A stretch of 11,685 bases of DNA from JAGQTE01 sp964648005 (GTDB lineage Bacteria; Actinomycetota; Acidimicrobiia; Acidimicrobiales; Acidimicrobilacustridaceae). Where the stretch lies: the NCBI GenBank assembly GCA_964648005.1, contig CAZYKR010000134.1:1-11685 (forward strand), given 5' to 3'. This document shows, in pieces, positions 1 to 9,110 of this stretch. The notes beneath the pieces were generated by a model. It worked only from the letters and a program-made list of their open reading frames with translations. It made no database searches and was not told the origin of the DNA. Numbering within the stretch: position 1 is the stretch's first letter; each line of letters begins with the position of its first letter. The position numbers were made by a program, and so were the translations under genes.

Positions 1-93
1 GCCCAGGGTCATGCGCTTGGTCTGGGTGGCAGCGTCGGCGGGGGCGGCAGCAGGACCCCAGCGCTGCGCGTTCAGGACGGGGTTGGCGGGCAT
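1..93 (-). CDS. N-terminus of probable Bax inhibitor-1/YccA family membrane protein (partial)
   Basis: Only the first 31 codons are in the window; the gene runs off the left edge. The ATG is at 93–91 on the minus strand and is preceded by AGGAG (complement of 105–109) at an 11-nt distance. The peptide starts MPANPVLNAQRW and has an Ala/Pro-rich stretch ending in TKRMTLG. A short soluble N-terminus with an NPVL motif, followed by a Thr/Met segment just before the first membrane helix, is typical of actinobacterial BI-1/YccA proteins, which are seven-helix integral membrane proteins of unclear, possibly ion-leak, function. No membrane segment is visible here, so the family call rests on N-terminal resemblance only. 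It lies 47 nt downstream of the Rieske gene on the same strand and could be co-transcribed with it. Any other protein with a similar N-terminus cannot be excluded. Confidence 0.5.
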   Translation of the reverse strand, partial: MPANPVLNAQRWGPAAAPADAATQTKRMTLG

Positions 94-140
94 GGTCGGT
101 GATGCTCCTGGACGGTCGCTGACGGCCGGCTGGCCGGTCC

Positions 141-512
141 TCACATCGTAGAGCCACCCCGGACGACTTCGGCGGCGTGGAAGATCTCGATCCAGCCGTC
201 ATCGGTCACGCGCGTCGGGTGGACGGCCACCGGCGCCTTCTCGTCGACCCGTCCCAGCACGTTGCGCTTGGTGCCGACGCCGGCGCAGTCGAACCGCCAC
301 CAGTGCGACAGGCAGATCAGCTCCTCGCCGTCGACGAGTCCCGCCGCGGCGAGGTGCGACCACTGGTGCGGGCAGCGGGCATCGCAGCCGACCAGCTCGC
401 CGCCGTCGGTGCGCCACACGATCAGCTCGACACCGACGTCGCGCAACCCGTCGAAGGCCACGATGCCGCCCGGTGCCAGCGCCTCGTCACGCACGACCCG
501 ATGCCAGCTCAT
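141..512 (-). CDS. Stand-alone Rieske [2Fe-2S] protein
   Basis: This 123-residue protein consists of one Rieske domain. The cluster ligands are visible as C47-P-H49 and C67-L-S-H70, separated by 17 residues, followed by the usual WRFD turn after the second ligand pair. Rieske domains of this kind carry a [2Fe-2S] cluster bound by two Cys and two His. They act as soluble ferredoxins or as the N-terminal half of ring-hydroxylating oxygenases. There is no signal peptide or membrane anchor, so a cytoplasmic electron carrier is likely. No oxygenase or reductase subunit is adjacent, so the partner is unknown. The ATG at 512 is chosen because a TAGCGT −10 box ends 9 nt upstream, suggesting a leaderless message. 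The gene diverges from the redoxin at 563, and a redox link between the two is only a guess from position. Confidence 0.85.
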   Translation of the reverse strand: MSWHRVVRDEALAPGGIVAFDGLRDVGVELIVWRTDGGELVGCDARCPHQWSHLAAAGLVDGEELICLSHWWRFDCAGVGTKRNVLGRVDEKAPVAVHPTRVTDDGWIEIFHAAEVVRGGSTM

Positions 513-521
513 CGGCGGCGA

Positions 522-527
522 ACGCTA
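522..527 (-). promoter_or_regulatory. Putative −10 box of the Rieske gene (leaderless)
   Basis: The minus strand reads TAGCGT with exactly 9 nt to the ATG at 512, and no Shine-Dalgarno lies between. A start site about 7–9 nt after the hexamer would place the 5' end at or next to the start codon. The box sits inside the 8-bp palindrome CGCTAGCG (523–530). I see no good −35 match. Confidence 0.4.
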
Positions 528-562
528 GCGCCACGCCCGCCGCACCCGGCACACTGGCGGCC

Positions 563-1141
563 ATGGCCGCAGTCCCCTCCACCATGCTCGAGCTCGGCAC
601 CTCGGCGCCGCCGATCGACCTGCCCACCGCCGGCGGCGCACGTTGGTCGCTCGCCGACCAGCCGCCGTCACCGGTGCTGGTCGTGCTGTTCATCTGCAAC
701 CACTGCCCGTACGTCAAGCACATCGCACCGGTGCTCGCCGACGTGACGCGGCGCCTCCACGCCGACGGGGCGACGGTCGTCGCCGTCAACAGCAACGATG
801 CCGAGCGGTACCCCGACGACGGACCGGAGGCGATGGCCGCCGAGGTCGCCGAGCGGGGGTACGCCTTCCCCTACCTCGTCGACGCCGACCAGACCGTGGC
901 GCATGCGTACCGGGCGGCGTGCACGCCCGACTGCTACGTCTTCGACGGCGAGCGGCGCCTCGTATACCGGGGCCAGTTCGACGACAGCCGGCCCGGCAAC
1001 GACGTCGACGTCACGGGCGCCGACCTCGACGCCGCCGTGCGGGCCGTGCTCGCCGGCACACCGGTGCCCGAGCCGCAGCACCCGTCGATCGGCTGCTCCA
1101 TCAAGTGGCGCCCCGGCAACGAACCTGCCTGGTTCGGCTGA
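563..1141 (+). CDS. Thioredoxin-fold redoxin with CNHC motif (AhpC/TSA-like)
   Basis: From ATG 563 the product has 192 residues. It has the thioredoxin/peroxiredoxin layout: an N-terminal LGTSAPPIDLP strand, the putative redox motif C45-N-H-C48 followed by PYVKHI, a C-T-P122 segment with the expected cis-proline, then YVFD, an RGQFDDSRP segment and a C-terminal PSIGCSIKWRPGNEP signature. This combination marks a widespread but little-studied family annotated as 'thioredoxin family protein'. Thiol-disulphide exchange or peroxide reduction is the likely role, but the physiological substrate is unknown. No signal peptide is visible, so it is probably cytoplasmic. An upstream in-frame ATG at 473 would overlap the divergent Rieske gene by 40 bases and adds non-conserved sequence, so 563 is preferred; ATG 584 is a weaker option. 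A partial −10 match, CACACT (550–555), lies 7 nt before the start. The stop is 12 nt from the stop of the convergent M23 gene. Confidence 0.85.
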   Translation: MAAVPSTMLELGTSAPPIDLPTAGGARWSLADQPPSPVLVVLFICNHCPYVKHIAPVLADVTRRLHADGATVVAVNSNDAERYPDDGPEAMAAEVAERGYAFPYLVDADQTVAHAYRAACTPDCYVFDGERRLVYRGQFDDSRPGNDVDVTGADLDAAVRAVLAGTPVPEPQHPSIGCSIKWRPGNEPAWFG

Positions 1142-1153
1142 GCGCTCTGGACC

Positions 1154-2722
1154 TCAGTTGCCGTCGTCGCGCCCCAGGTAGAACATCGGGTCGACCGGTT
1201 GGCCGAGCACCCGCACCTCCCAGTGCACGTGCGGCCCGGTGGAGTTGCCGGTGGAGCCCACCAACGCGATGATCTCGCCCCGCTTGACCGGCTGCCCTTC
1301 CAGGACCAGCAGCTTGGACGCGTGCCCGTACAGCGTGCCCAGCGCGTTGCCGTGGTCGATGACGACCGTGTTGCCGTAGCCGCCGACGGCCCCGGAGATG
1401 ACGACCACCCCGTCTTCGGCAGCCCGGATCGGTTCACCGGTGGGCAGGGCCATGTCGAGGCCGGCGTGGAACGCCTGATAGCCGTACAGCGGGTGGAAGC
1501 GACCGCCGAACAGGGACGTCAGGCGGTAGTTCCGTACCGGCGGGTGGAAGATGCCCGTGGTCACCAGCGGCGGGACCTGGCCCACCTGCCGTGACGCCAG
1601 GGTCTGCTCGATGCCGCCACCGGAGCTGCTCGCCGCCGCCAGCCGGTTCAAGAAGTTGCCCCGCTCGGCTTCGATCGCCGCCAGCACATCGGTCTGGTCC
1701 TTGAGCGCCTGCTCCGCTTCCTCGGTCGCCTTGGCCGCCTCGAGCCGCTGCTGCTCGAGCGCTGCCGTGCTGGCCGATCGGTCGTCACGAGCGGTGGCGA
1801 GCTCGCGCTCGTAGTCCTCGGCGGCACGGGTCAGCCCAGCGATCTGATCGCGCAGCTGCCGGGCCCGGTCGATGGCACCCTGCTGATCGTCGGCCACGGC
1901 GTTGGCGTAGATGCGGCCCCGGGTCAGCTCGTCGATCGTCTGCGACTTCAGCAGCGACGCCCAGCTGCCCATCCCGCTGCCACCGCCGACGTATGCCGAC
2001 ACCGCGATGTCCTTCAGGCGCCGCTCGTGGACCTCGCGCTCGGCCTGGGCGTCGGCGAGGCGCTCCTCGACCTGGGCCAGCGCCGACTCGGCGGCGCGCA
2101 GGCGGGACTGCGCCGAGAACAGCTCGGACTGGCTGGCGATGACCTGGTCGTTGATGGCCAGCAGCGCGGTCTGCGTCTCGGTCAGCCGCGCCAGCACCTC
2201 CTGGTACTTCTGGAGCAGCTCGAGCTCGGCGGCCGACAGGACGTCGAAGCCGGCCAGGCCGGCGTCGATGACCTCTTTGGGGTCCTCGGTCGTCGGCGTC
2301 GCCGTCGCCGTCGTCGTCGACCCGTCGGGAGCCGTCGTGCTGGTGGTCTCGTTCGGCGTCGTGGTCGAGGTGGTGTCGGGCGGCTGCGTCGTCGAGGTCG
2401 TGGACGTCGAGGTGGTGGAGGTGGACGTGGACGTCGGCGGAGGATCGGTCGGCTCGGGGTCCTGTGCACCGGCGACGCCGGGGACGATGGTCAGCGCCAG
2501 CACCGTCGCCAGCAGGGTGCCGATCGCCCGACGCAGTCTGCGAGCGGACGCTGCGGCGGCGCGTGGCGTCCGACCGCCGGGCCGCGTGGCGGCCGGGGGT
2601 CGGTCGAGGAGCGACCACTGCAGCCGGCACACGAGCCACGCGCCGCGACGAGCGTCGAGCGCGGCGAGATCACGCTCGCCCCACGGCGTCGTCGCCGTCG
2701 CTGTCGTGTCCCCCGTGCGCAA
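1154..2722 (-). CDS. Coiled-coil M23 (LytM) peptidoglycan endopeptidase, probable FtsEX partner
   Basis: The 522-residue reading comprises a 65-residue basic N-terminal tail, a hydrophobic segment (about 66–86, ending AGA before QDPEP), a Thr/Ser-rich low-complexity linker (about 92–147), two long coiled-coil stretches (about 164–236 and 285–370) and a C-terminal M23/LytM domain. Zinc and catalytic residues are all present: H419xxxD423, H467, and H498-V-H500. The domain should therefore be an active D,D-endopeptidase cutting peptidoglycan cross-bridges, unlike degenerate EnvC. Coiled coil plus hydrolase encoded straight after ftsX, 39 nt away, matches the EnvC/PcsB/RipC role of a cell-wall hydrolase gated by FtsEX during division; that partnership is inferred from context. 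The start is a TTG at 2722 with GAGAGGG 8 nt upstream (complement of 2731–2737). A GTG at 2632 would give 492 residues. The N-terminal segment could be a long signal peptide or a membrane anchor. Confidence 0.88.
   Translation of the reverse strand: MRTGDTTATATTPWGERDLAALDARRGAWLVCRLQWSLLDRPPAATRPGGRTPRAAAASARRLRRAIGTLLATVLALTIVPGVAGAQDPEPTDPPPTSTSTSTTSTSTTSTTQPPDTTSTTTPNETTSTTAPDGSTTTATATPTTEDPKEVIDAGLAGFDVLSAAELELLQKYQEVLARLTETQTALLAINDQVIASQSELFSAQSRLRAAESALAQVEERLADAQAEREVHERRLKDIAVSAYVGGGSGMGSWASLLKSQTIDELTRGRIYANAVADDQQGAIDRARQLRDQIAGLTRAAEDYERELATARDDRSASTAALEQQRLEAAKATEEAEQALKDQTDVLAAIEAERGNFLNRLAAASSSGGGIEQTLASRQVGQVPPLVTTGIFHPPVRNYRLTSLFGGRFHPLYGYQAFHAGLDMALPTGEPIRAAEDGVVVISGAVGGYGNTVVIDHGNALGTLYGHASKLLVLEGQPVKRGEIIALVGSTGNSTGPHVHWEVRVLGQPVDPMFYLGRDDGN
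2285..2446 (-). repeat. Low-complexity Thr/Ser-coding tract inside the M23 gene
   Basis: The tract is an imperfect array of ACC/ACG/TCG-type codons encoding runs such as TSTSTSTTSTSTTSTT and TTSTTTP, with a few Pro/Asp/Glu. It forms the flexible linker between the membrane segment and the coiled coil. The DNA is repetitive enough to favour slippage, so linker length may vary between strains. Confidence 0.6.
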
Positions 2723-2761
2723 CCCGGTGTCCCTCTCGTGTCAACCCCGTGGGCCCCGACG

Positions 2762-3658
2762 TCAGACGTCGAGGAACCTCGTCACCGCCACACCGGCCCC
2801 GATCGCCCCCACGATGCACCCCAGGATGGCGATGAGCACACTCGTGCCCAGGATGTCGGAGGTGGCGGGAACGAAGCCGGCGAAGAGCGGGTACTTGTCG
2901 GGAGGCGGAACCCACCCCTCGACGAAGCCGCGCAACCCTATCAAGGTGCCGATGGCGAGAATCGCCCCCACGACGCCCTCGAAGAGGCCCTCCATCATGA
3001 AGGGCACACGGATGAACCAGTTCGTCGCTCCGACGAGCTTCATGACCTCGATCTCGCGTCGACGCGCATACATGGCCATGCGGATCGTGTTGAGGATCAA
3101 CAGCACGGCGATGCCCAGCAGGACGAAGGCCACCACGGCGATGATCAGCGACGATCGGCGCGACAGCTCCTGCACCAGGCGGATCGTCTCCGTGGCCGAC
3201 ACCACGTCGCGCACGCCGGCCTTCGACTCGAACTGGGTGCTCAGCGCCTCGACCGCGAAGGCGTCCTTCTCGACCGGCACCACCCGGAACGACGGCGGCA
3301 ACACGTCAGGGGTCACGCTCTCGAGCAGGTCGGGCTGGTCCCGGAAGAGCTGTTGGAACTCCTCGTAGGCCTGGTTCTGGTCGACGAAGGTCGTGTCCTG
3401 GATGTCGGGGCTCTCGTCGAGCTCGGACTGGAGCGCATCGAGCTCCTCCGGCGAGATGTCGGGCTTCAGGAAGACGATGAACTCGATGCCGCCCTGCCAC
3501 CGACGGGTGGCGTTCTCGACGCCTTGGCGCAGCAGGAGCGACGAGCCGACCAGCACCAGCGACACGAAGACGGTCAGCACCGAGGCCAGCGTGATCGAGA
3601 AATTGCGGAGCAGGTTGGTGCCCGTCTCGCGGACGAAGTAGTCGACCTTCAGCGCCAC
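2762..3658 (-). CDS. ftsX: Cell division protein FtsX, ABC transporter permease subunit
   Basis: The 298-residue protein has the FtsX topology: a short cytoplasmic N-terminus, TM1 (about 21–43), a large extracytoplasmic loop (about 44–169) with FLKPDISPEEL, then TM2 (about 170–192), the conserved cytoplasmic RRREIEVMKLVGAT segment (199–212), TM3 (about 222–243) and TM4 (about 270–292). FtsX pairs with FtsE in a type VII ABC complex. The complex transmits ATP hydrolysis to an external peptidoglycan hydrolase through the large loop and couples wall cleavage to the divisome. The start codon is GTG at 3658, preceded by AGGAAGG (complement of 3666–3672) that overlaps the ftsE stop codon, so translation is probably coupled to ftsE. 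The ftsE–ftsX gap is 13 nt. The next gene downstream encodes an M23 hydrolase, the expected external partner. Confidence 0.95.
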   Translation of the reverse strand: MALKVDYFVRETGTNLLRNFSITLASVLTVFVSLVLVGSSLLLRQGVENATRRWQGGIEFIVFLKPDISPEELDALQSELDESPDIQDTTFVDQNQAYEEFQQLFRDQPDLLESVTPDVLPPSFRVVPVEKDAFAVEALSTQFESKAGVRDVVSATETIRLVQELSRRSSLIIAVVAFVLLGIAVLLILNTIRMAMYARRREIEVMKLVGATNWFIRVPFMMEGLFEGVVGAILAIGTLIGLRGFVEGWVPPPDKYPLFAGFVPATSDILGTSVLIAILGCIVGAIGAGVAVTRFLDV

Positions 3659-3671
3659 GGGACGCCCTTCC

Positions 3672-4349
3672 TCACTCGTACACGCCGCGGGCCTGGTCGC
3701 GCACGACCTCCCCGCGGTCCAGCTCGATCACACGGCGGCGCATCGTGTCGACGATGCCGCGGTCGTGGGTGGCCATCAGCACCGTGGTGCCGGTCTTGTT
3801 GATGCGGTCCAGCAACCGCATGATGCCGACCGAGGTCGCCGGATCGAGGTTGCCGGTGGGCTCGTCGGCCAGCAGGATGAGCGGCCGGTTGACGAACGCC
3901 CGGGCGATCGAGACGCGCTGCTGCTCGCCACCGGAGAGCTCGTGCGGGAAGTTCGAGGCCTTGGAACCCAGGCCGACGAGATCCAGGATGGCCGGCACCT
4001 GGCTCTGCACGACATGGCGGGGCCGCCCGATGACCTCGAGGGCGAACGCCACGTTCTCGGCGACGGTCTTGTTGGACAGGAGCTTGAAGTCCTGGAAGAT
4101 GGCGCCGATGTTGCGACGCAGGTACGGCACCTTCCAGTGCGACAGCTCGCCGATGTCCTTGCCGGCGACGAAGATGCGACCGTCGGTCGGGCGCTCCTCC
4201 TTGGTCAGCAGGCGCAGGAAGGTGGACTTGCCCGAACCCGAAGCGCCCACCAAGAAGACGAATTCGCCTTTGGTCACCTCGAGGGAGGCGTTGCGCAGGG
4301 CGGTGACGTCGCCCTTGTAGACCTTGGTGACACTTTCGAGCTTGATCAT
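3672..4349 (-). CDS. ftsE: Cell division ATP-binding protein FtsE
   Basis: This 225-residue ABC ATPase is of normal FtsE length. Motifs in order are Walker A GASGSGKST (35–43), Q-loop Q86, signature LSGGEQ (138–143), Walker B LILLADEP with E163, D-loop NLD and H-loop H195 (ATHD). The segment after Walker A (LLTKEERPTDG) and the IFQDFKLL stretch are typical of FtsE rather than of other small ABC ATPases. It binds FtsX at the inner face of the membrane and powers activation of septal peptidoglycan hydrolysis. It starts at ATG 4349, 82 nt after the prfB stop, the largest gap within the secA–M23 cluster. No Shine-Dalgarno is evident; instead TAACGT lies 9 nt before the ATG, so ftsE–ftsX–M23 may also be transcribed separately as a leaderless message. 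Confidence 0.96.
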   Translation of the reverse strand: MIKLESVTKVYKGDVTALRNASLEVTKGEFVFLVGASGSGKSTFLRLLTKEERPTDGRIFVAGKDIGELSHWKVPYLRRNIGAIFQDFKLLSNKTVAENVAFALEVIGRPRHVVQSQVPAILDLVGLGSKASNFPHELSGGEQQRVSIARAFVNRPLILLADEPTGNLDPATSVGIMRLLDRINKTGTTVLMATHDRGIVDTMRRRVIELDRGEVVRDQARGVYE

Positions 4350-4358
4350 GTTACGAAC

Positions 4359-4364
4359 ACGTTA
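4359..4364 (-). promoter_or_regulatory. Putative internal −10 box upstream of ftsE
   Basis: The minus strand reads TAACGT, then 9 nt, then the ftsE ATG. A start about 7 nt after the box would leave a leader of only a few bases. The −35 region is poor (TTGCCC at a short 15-nt spacing is the nearest match). The 82-nt gap after prfB supports a separate promoter. Confidence 0.4.
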
Positions 4365-4431
4365 CCGATCGATGGCGACGGGCAAGGCGCAACGGTAGAC
4401 GCCCGCTCCCCCAGATTGGTGGCAATCGCCC

Positions 4432-5544
4432 TCAGGAGGCCGTGGCGGTCTCGCGCTGGTGGCGCAGGTACGCCTCGATCAGGGGGTCGAGGTCGCCGTC
4501 GAGCACGCCCTCGACGTCGCCGATCTCCAGCCCGGAGCGCTCGTCCTTGACCTGCTGGTACGGGTGCAGCACGTAGGACCGGATCCGCGTGCCGAACCCC
4601 ATCGACTGCTTGGGGCCGGCGAGCTCCTCCAGGGCGGCGTCGCGCTTCTCCCGCTCGAGGTCGGCCAGCTTGGCCCGCAGCACCGCCATGGCCCGGTCCT
4701 TGTTCTGGTGCTGGCTGCGCTCGTTCTGGCACGAGACGACGATGCCGGTCGGCAGGTGGGTGATGCGTACGGCGGAGTCGGTCACGTTGAGGTGCTGCCC
4801 ACCCGAGCCGGACGACCGGTACACGTCGATGCGCAGGTCCTTGTCGTCGATGACGACGTCGGTCTCGGCCTCTTCGAGGAAGGGCACGATGGTGAAGCCG
4901 GCGAACGCCGTCTGGCGCTTGCCCTGGGCGTTGAACGGTGAGATGCGCACCAAGCGGTGCGTGCCCTTCTCGCCGCGCAGGCGACCGTAGGCGTGGCGTC
5001 CCTTGATGATGAAGGTCGCGGAGCTGAGGCCCGCCTCCTGCCCGTCGGTGGCCTCGTCGAGCTCGAAGTCGTAGCCGTTGCGCTCCGCCCACCGGCGATA
5101 CATCCGCAGCAGCATCTCGGTGAAGTCCTGGGAGTCGGTGCCGCCCTCGCCCGAGTGCAGCTCGCACACGGCATCGTGGTCGTCGTACTCGCCGGTGAAC
5201 AGGCTGCGCAGCTCGAGCTGGTCGAAGCGGCGGGCGATGGAGGCGATCTGCTCGGTGAGCTCGTCGGCGACCGAGGCGTCGTCCTCCTCCTGCCCCAGCT
5301 CGAACAGCGTCTCGGCGTCGGAGATCTCCGCCGCCAGGGCGTCATAGGTGTCGACGTCGTCGCTGACGGCCGACAGCTCCCCCGTCACCTGGCGCCCGCG
5401 CTCGGGGTCGTCCCAGAGGTCGGGGCGGCCTGCCTCGGTCTCGAGCTGGGAGCGTCGCTGACGCAGCTCGTCGACCCGTAGGTACCCGGCCGCCTCGTCG
5501 AGGCGGCGGCGCAGCGCGCGCAGATCGTCGGTGAAGTCACGCAT
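4432..5544 (-). CDS. prfB: Peptide chain release factor 2 (RF2)
   Basis: The 370-residue class I release factor recognises UGA/UAA stop codons and triggers peptide release on the ribosome. The RF2-specific anticodon-like tripeptide S202-P-F204 and the catalytic loop GSGGQ with G248-G-Q250 are visible, as is the upstream HSGEGGTDSQDF segment of domain 2. The frame is open throughout. The region aligning with the E. coli autoregulatory +1 frameshift (the GYL position near codon 22) reads GGG TAC CTA CGG GTC with no UGA, so frameshift autoregulation is absent. The gene starts 15 nt after the secA stop, without a clear Shine-Dalgarno, and is probably translated from a secA–prfB transcript. The same adjacency of secA, prfB and ftsEX is common in actinobacteria. 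Confidence 0.97.
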   Translation of the reverse strand: MRDFTDDLRALRRRLDEAAGYLRVDELRQRRSQLETEAGRPDLWDDPERGRQVTGELSAVSDDVDTYDALAAEISDAETLFELGQEEDDASVADELTEQIASIARRFDQLELRSLFTGEYDDHDAVCELHSGEGGTDSQDFTEMLLRMYRRWAERNGYDFELDEATDGQEAGLSSATFIIKGRHAYGRLRGEKGTHRLVRISPFNAQGKRQTAFAGFTIVPFLEEAETDVVIDDKDLRIDVYRSSGSGGQHLNVTDSAVRITHLPTGIVVSCQNERSQHQNKDRAMAVLRAKLADLEREKRDAALEELAGPKQSMGFGTRIRSYVLHPYQQVKDERSGLEIGDVEGVLDGDLDPLIEAYLRHQRETATAS

Positions 5545-5559
5545 CGGACAGCTCGAGGC

Positions 5560-8349
<2,790 letters not shown>

Positions 8350-8358
8350 AACCCGCCC

Positions 8359-8388
8359 ACTCTACCGATGCCCGGGGAGGGGCCGTCA
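8359..8388 (-). promoter_or_regulatory. Putative secA promoter (leaderless-type)
   Basis: On the minus strand TAGAGT (complement of 8359–8364) lies 9 nt before the secA ATG. TGACGG (complement of 8383–8388) lies 18 nt further upstream as a possible −35. The short GGGCGGGTT between box and ATG leaves room for at most a few leader bases. Confidence 0.4.
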
Positions 8389-8431
8389 TCGTCGCGACCG
8401 GGTGGCAGCACCCGGTCGCACCCGCGGCGGC

Positions 8432-8444
8432 GCCCCAGCGGGGC
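8432..8444. repeat. Short inverted repeat upstream of comF
   Basis: GCCCC-AGC-GGGGC is a perfect 5-bp stem with a 3-nt loop, immediately upstream of the comF −10 box (8448–8453), in the −35/−10 spacer. It could be an operator half-site pair, but in DNA this GC-rich such a short palindrome also arises by chance. Confidence 0.3.
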
Positions 8445-8447
8445 TCC

Positions 8448-8453
8448 TAGCGT
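8448..8453 (+). promoter_or_regulatory. Putative −10 box of comF (leaderless)
   Basis: TAGCGT is followed by 8 nt, then GTG (8462) and ATG (8465) back to back. The transcript would begin at or within three bases of the start codon. The hexamer is identical to the one in front of the Rieske gene. Confidence 0.4.
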
Positions 8454-8464
8454 CCGGACCCGTG

Positions 8465-9082
8465 ATGGAGCTGCTGTTCCCCCTGCGCTGCGTGCTGTGC
8501 GACGAGCTCGGGACCGGGCTGTGCCGCAGCTGCGCGGACCAGCTCGAACCGTGCTCCGCTCCGGTGCCCCCCGGCCTCGACGACCTGGTGGCGCTCTGCC
8601 GCTACTCCGGCGCCGGGCGCGACCTCGTGCTGGCGCTCAAGCGGGGCAACCGCCGGGACGCGGTGCCCCAGCTCGGGGCCGCCCTCGCCGCAGGGTTGCA
8701 GGTGGTCCTGGGGGCGGCCGATCCGGTGGTCACCTGGGCTCCCACCACTCCCGCCCGGCGGCGAGGGAGGGGCTTCGACCAGGCGGAGCTGCTCGCCCGG
8801 GCGGTGGGCCGTGCCGGTGGGTGGTCGGTGCGGCCCACGCTGCGCCGGGTCGGCGGCCCCCAGCACGGCGCCAACCGGGCGCAGCGATGGGCGGACCTGT
8901 CGTTCTCCAGCCGTCGACCTCCCGCGCCGCTGACGGTCCTCGTGGACGACGTCATCACCTCCGGTGCCACCATGGCCGCCGCCGCCCGAGCACTGCGGAG
9001 CGCCGGAGCGGAGCACATCCTGGGTGCTGCGATCGCCACCGGCTCCCCGACCAGCCCGTCGAACGTGGCGCTCGACCGCTGA
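8465..9082 (+). CDS. comF: ComF family phosphoribosyltransferase-like protein
   Basis: The 205-residue protein has the ComF layout. An N-terminal zinc-ribbon-like motif (C9xxC12 and C20xxC23) is followed by the CRYSGAGRDLVLALK segment, the WAPTTPARRRGRGFDQAELLA motif (91–111) and a type I phosphoribosyltransferase PRPP loop, VLVDDVITSGAT (158–169). ComF proteins are needed for DNA uptake in naturally competent bacteria, where they act with ComFA in importing single-stranded DNA. They are also universal in non-competent actinobacteria, where their role is unclear, so competence should not be inferred from this gene alone. The start could be GTG 8462 or ATG 8465; both sit just after a TAGCGT box. 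It diverges from secA, with no hpf gene in between, and converges on the SDR gene, leaving 28 nt that hold two hairpins. Confidence 0.9.
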   Translation: MELLFPLRCVLCDELGTGLCRSCADQLEPCSAPVPPGLDDLVALCRYSGAGRDLVLALKRGNRRDAVPQLGAALAAGLQVVLGAADPVVTWAPTTPARRRGRGFDQAELLARAVGRAGGWSVRPTLRRVGGPQHGANRAQRWADLSFSSRRPPAPLTVLVDDVITSGATMAAAARALRSAGAEHILGAAIATGSPTSPSNVALDR

Positions 9083-9110
9083 GCCTCGAGTTGCCGAGGC
9101 CCCGCCGGGG
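9083..9110. terminator. Tandem hairpins between convergent comF and SDR genes
   Basis: GCCTCG-AGTTGC-CGAGGC (9083–9100) forms a perfect 6-bp stem directly after the comF stop codon, and CCCC-GCC-GGGG (9100–9110) forms a second stem ending at the SDR stop codon. Together they fill the whole gap. There is no U tract on either strand, so this would be a non-canonical bidirectional terminator of the kind proposed for high-GC actinobacteria. Confidence 0.5.

Noticed and set aside
123..136. CGGCC-GGCT-GGCCG hairpin after the Rieske gene
   Set aside because: The stem is short, in a very GC-rich gap, without a U tract; too weak to call a terminator.
473..562. Longer start for the redoxin at 473
   Set aside because: It would overlap the divergent Rieske gene and adds 30 non-conserved residues before the family's typical N-terminus.
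2027..3802. Long plus-strand open frame with Arg and Gly runs
   Set aside because: It lies antisense to the M23 gene and ftsX. The Arg/Gly runs are the complement of the Thr/Ser-coding tract.
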